Source: Thermoplasmatales archaeon (GTDB lineage: Archaea; Thermoplasmatota; E2; UBA202; DSCA01). Taken from it: a DNA stretch of 6,278 nucleotides. The DNA lies in the NCBI GenBank assembly GCA_011049295.1, contig DSCA01000163.1, forward strand, positions 1-6,278, read 5' to 3'. The notes beneath the pieces were generated by a model. It was not told the DNA's origin. It did not search any database and saw only the letters and a program-made list of their open reading frames with translations. Shown piece by piece: positions 6,247-6,278 of this stretch (position 1 is the stretch's first letter; each line of letters opens with the position of its first letter). The position numbers and the translations under genes are program-made.

Positions 6247-6278
6247 ATGAAGTATATAGGATTGGATATCCATAAGGA
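6247..6278 (+). mobile_element. IS110-family transposase, first ten codons, cut by the window edge
   Basis: The ATG at 6247, preceded by AGGAGG with a six-base gap, opens a frame reading MKYIGLDIHK. This is the characteristic start of IS110/IS1111-family DEDD (RuvC-like) transposases, in which the Asp of GLDIHK is the first catalytic residue. Only 32 bases are present, so subgroup, completeness and activity cannot be judged. The noncoding structured leader before the gene fits the IS110 rather than the IS1111 arrangement. Strong ribosome binding and AT-rich sequence contrast with the GC-rich, Shine-Dalgarno-poor host genes, which suggests an acquired element. Confidence 0.8.

Larger units (their letters stand above)
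1..6278. repeat. Perfect 2 x 3139-base inverted repeat spanning the whole window
   Basis: The window equals its own reverse complement. Its first bases (tccttatggatatcc) are the reverse complement of its last (ggatatccataagga). Every long reading frame has an identical partner at mirrored coordinates, for example 174-1199 minus and 5080-6105 plus. Arms are 1-3139 and 3140-6278, and I found no mismatch or spacer. A long perfect palindrome without a spacer is normally unstable in cells because Mre11-Rad50/SbcCD-type nucleases cut the cruciform or hairpin. With the dyad inside a conserved gene, a fold-back chimera is the likeliest explanation. A real recent inverted duplication is the alternative. 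Confidence 0.98.

Noticed and set aside
1..6278. Inverted repeat as a composite transposon, hairpin telomere or plasmid replication intermediate
   Set aside because: There is no spacer or cargo between the arms, the dyad lies inside a chromosomal-type enzyme gene, and no telomere-resolvase site, replication gene or origin is visible.
1..6278. Defence system, CRISPR array or other novel multi-gene system
   Set aside because: There are no spaced direct repeats and no nuclease, helicase or toxin-antitoxin genes. The genes recognised are housekeeping enzymes plus the start of a common insertion sequence.

Overview
The 6278-base window is one perfect reverse-complement palindrome. Position i pairs with position 6279-i, the arms are 3139 bases each, there is no spacer, and the dyad lies between 3139 and 3140 in a CACGTG core. 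Every gene therefore appears twice, on the minus strand in the left arm and on the plus strand in the right arm. The unique information is about 3.1 kb.

Read outward from the centre (right arm), the layout is: (1) a family 2 (GT-A) glycosyltransferase resembling glucosylglycerate/mannosylglycerate synthases, cut near its N-terminus by the dyad; (2) purQ, the glutaminase subunit of phosphoribosylformylglycinamidine synthase, with a GTG start and a possible leaderless promoter; (3) endA, the archaeal tRNA-splicing endonuclease in its tandem-repeat form, overlapping purQ by one base (TAATG); (4) an AT-rich, structured intergenic stretch of 141 bases with an archaeal-type TATA box; and (5) the first ten codons of an IS110-family transposase (MKYIGLDIHK), cut by the window edge. 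The left arm repeats this exactly.

The source is most likely a GC-rich euryarchaeon. EndA is archaeal and has the fused two-repeat architecture typical of Euryarchaeota, the TATA boxes look archaeal, and the PurQ N-terminus (LRIEGTNCE) resembles Thermoplasmata/Methanomassiliicoccales-type sequences. That last assignment is from memory and weak.

purQ and endA are probably co-transcribed and translationally coupled, but they serve unrelated processes (purine synthesis and intron removal from tRNA). The glycosyltransferase may make a compatible solute or another glycoside. The insertion sequence lies just downstream of endA.

The palindrome dominates the window and is most probably a fold-back chimera, from multiple-displacement amplification, library preparation or assembly. 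The arms show no divergence, there is no spacer, the dyad splits a conserved gene, and both ends stop at the same base inside a multicopy insertion sequence. The most interesting genuine biology is the IS110 leader, where an 11-bp hairpin nests inside an 8-bp pairing that would mask the transposase ribosome binding site. It may also overlap a bridge-type guide RNA.
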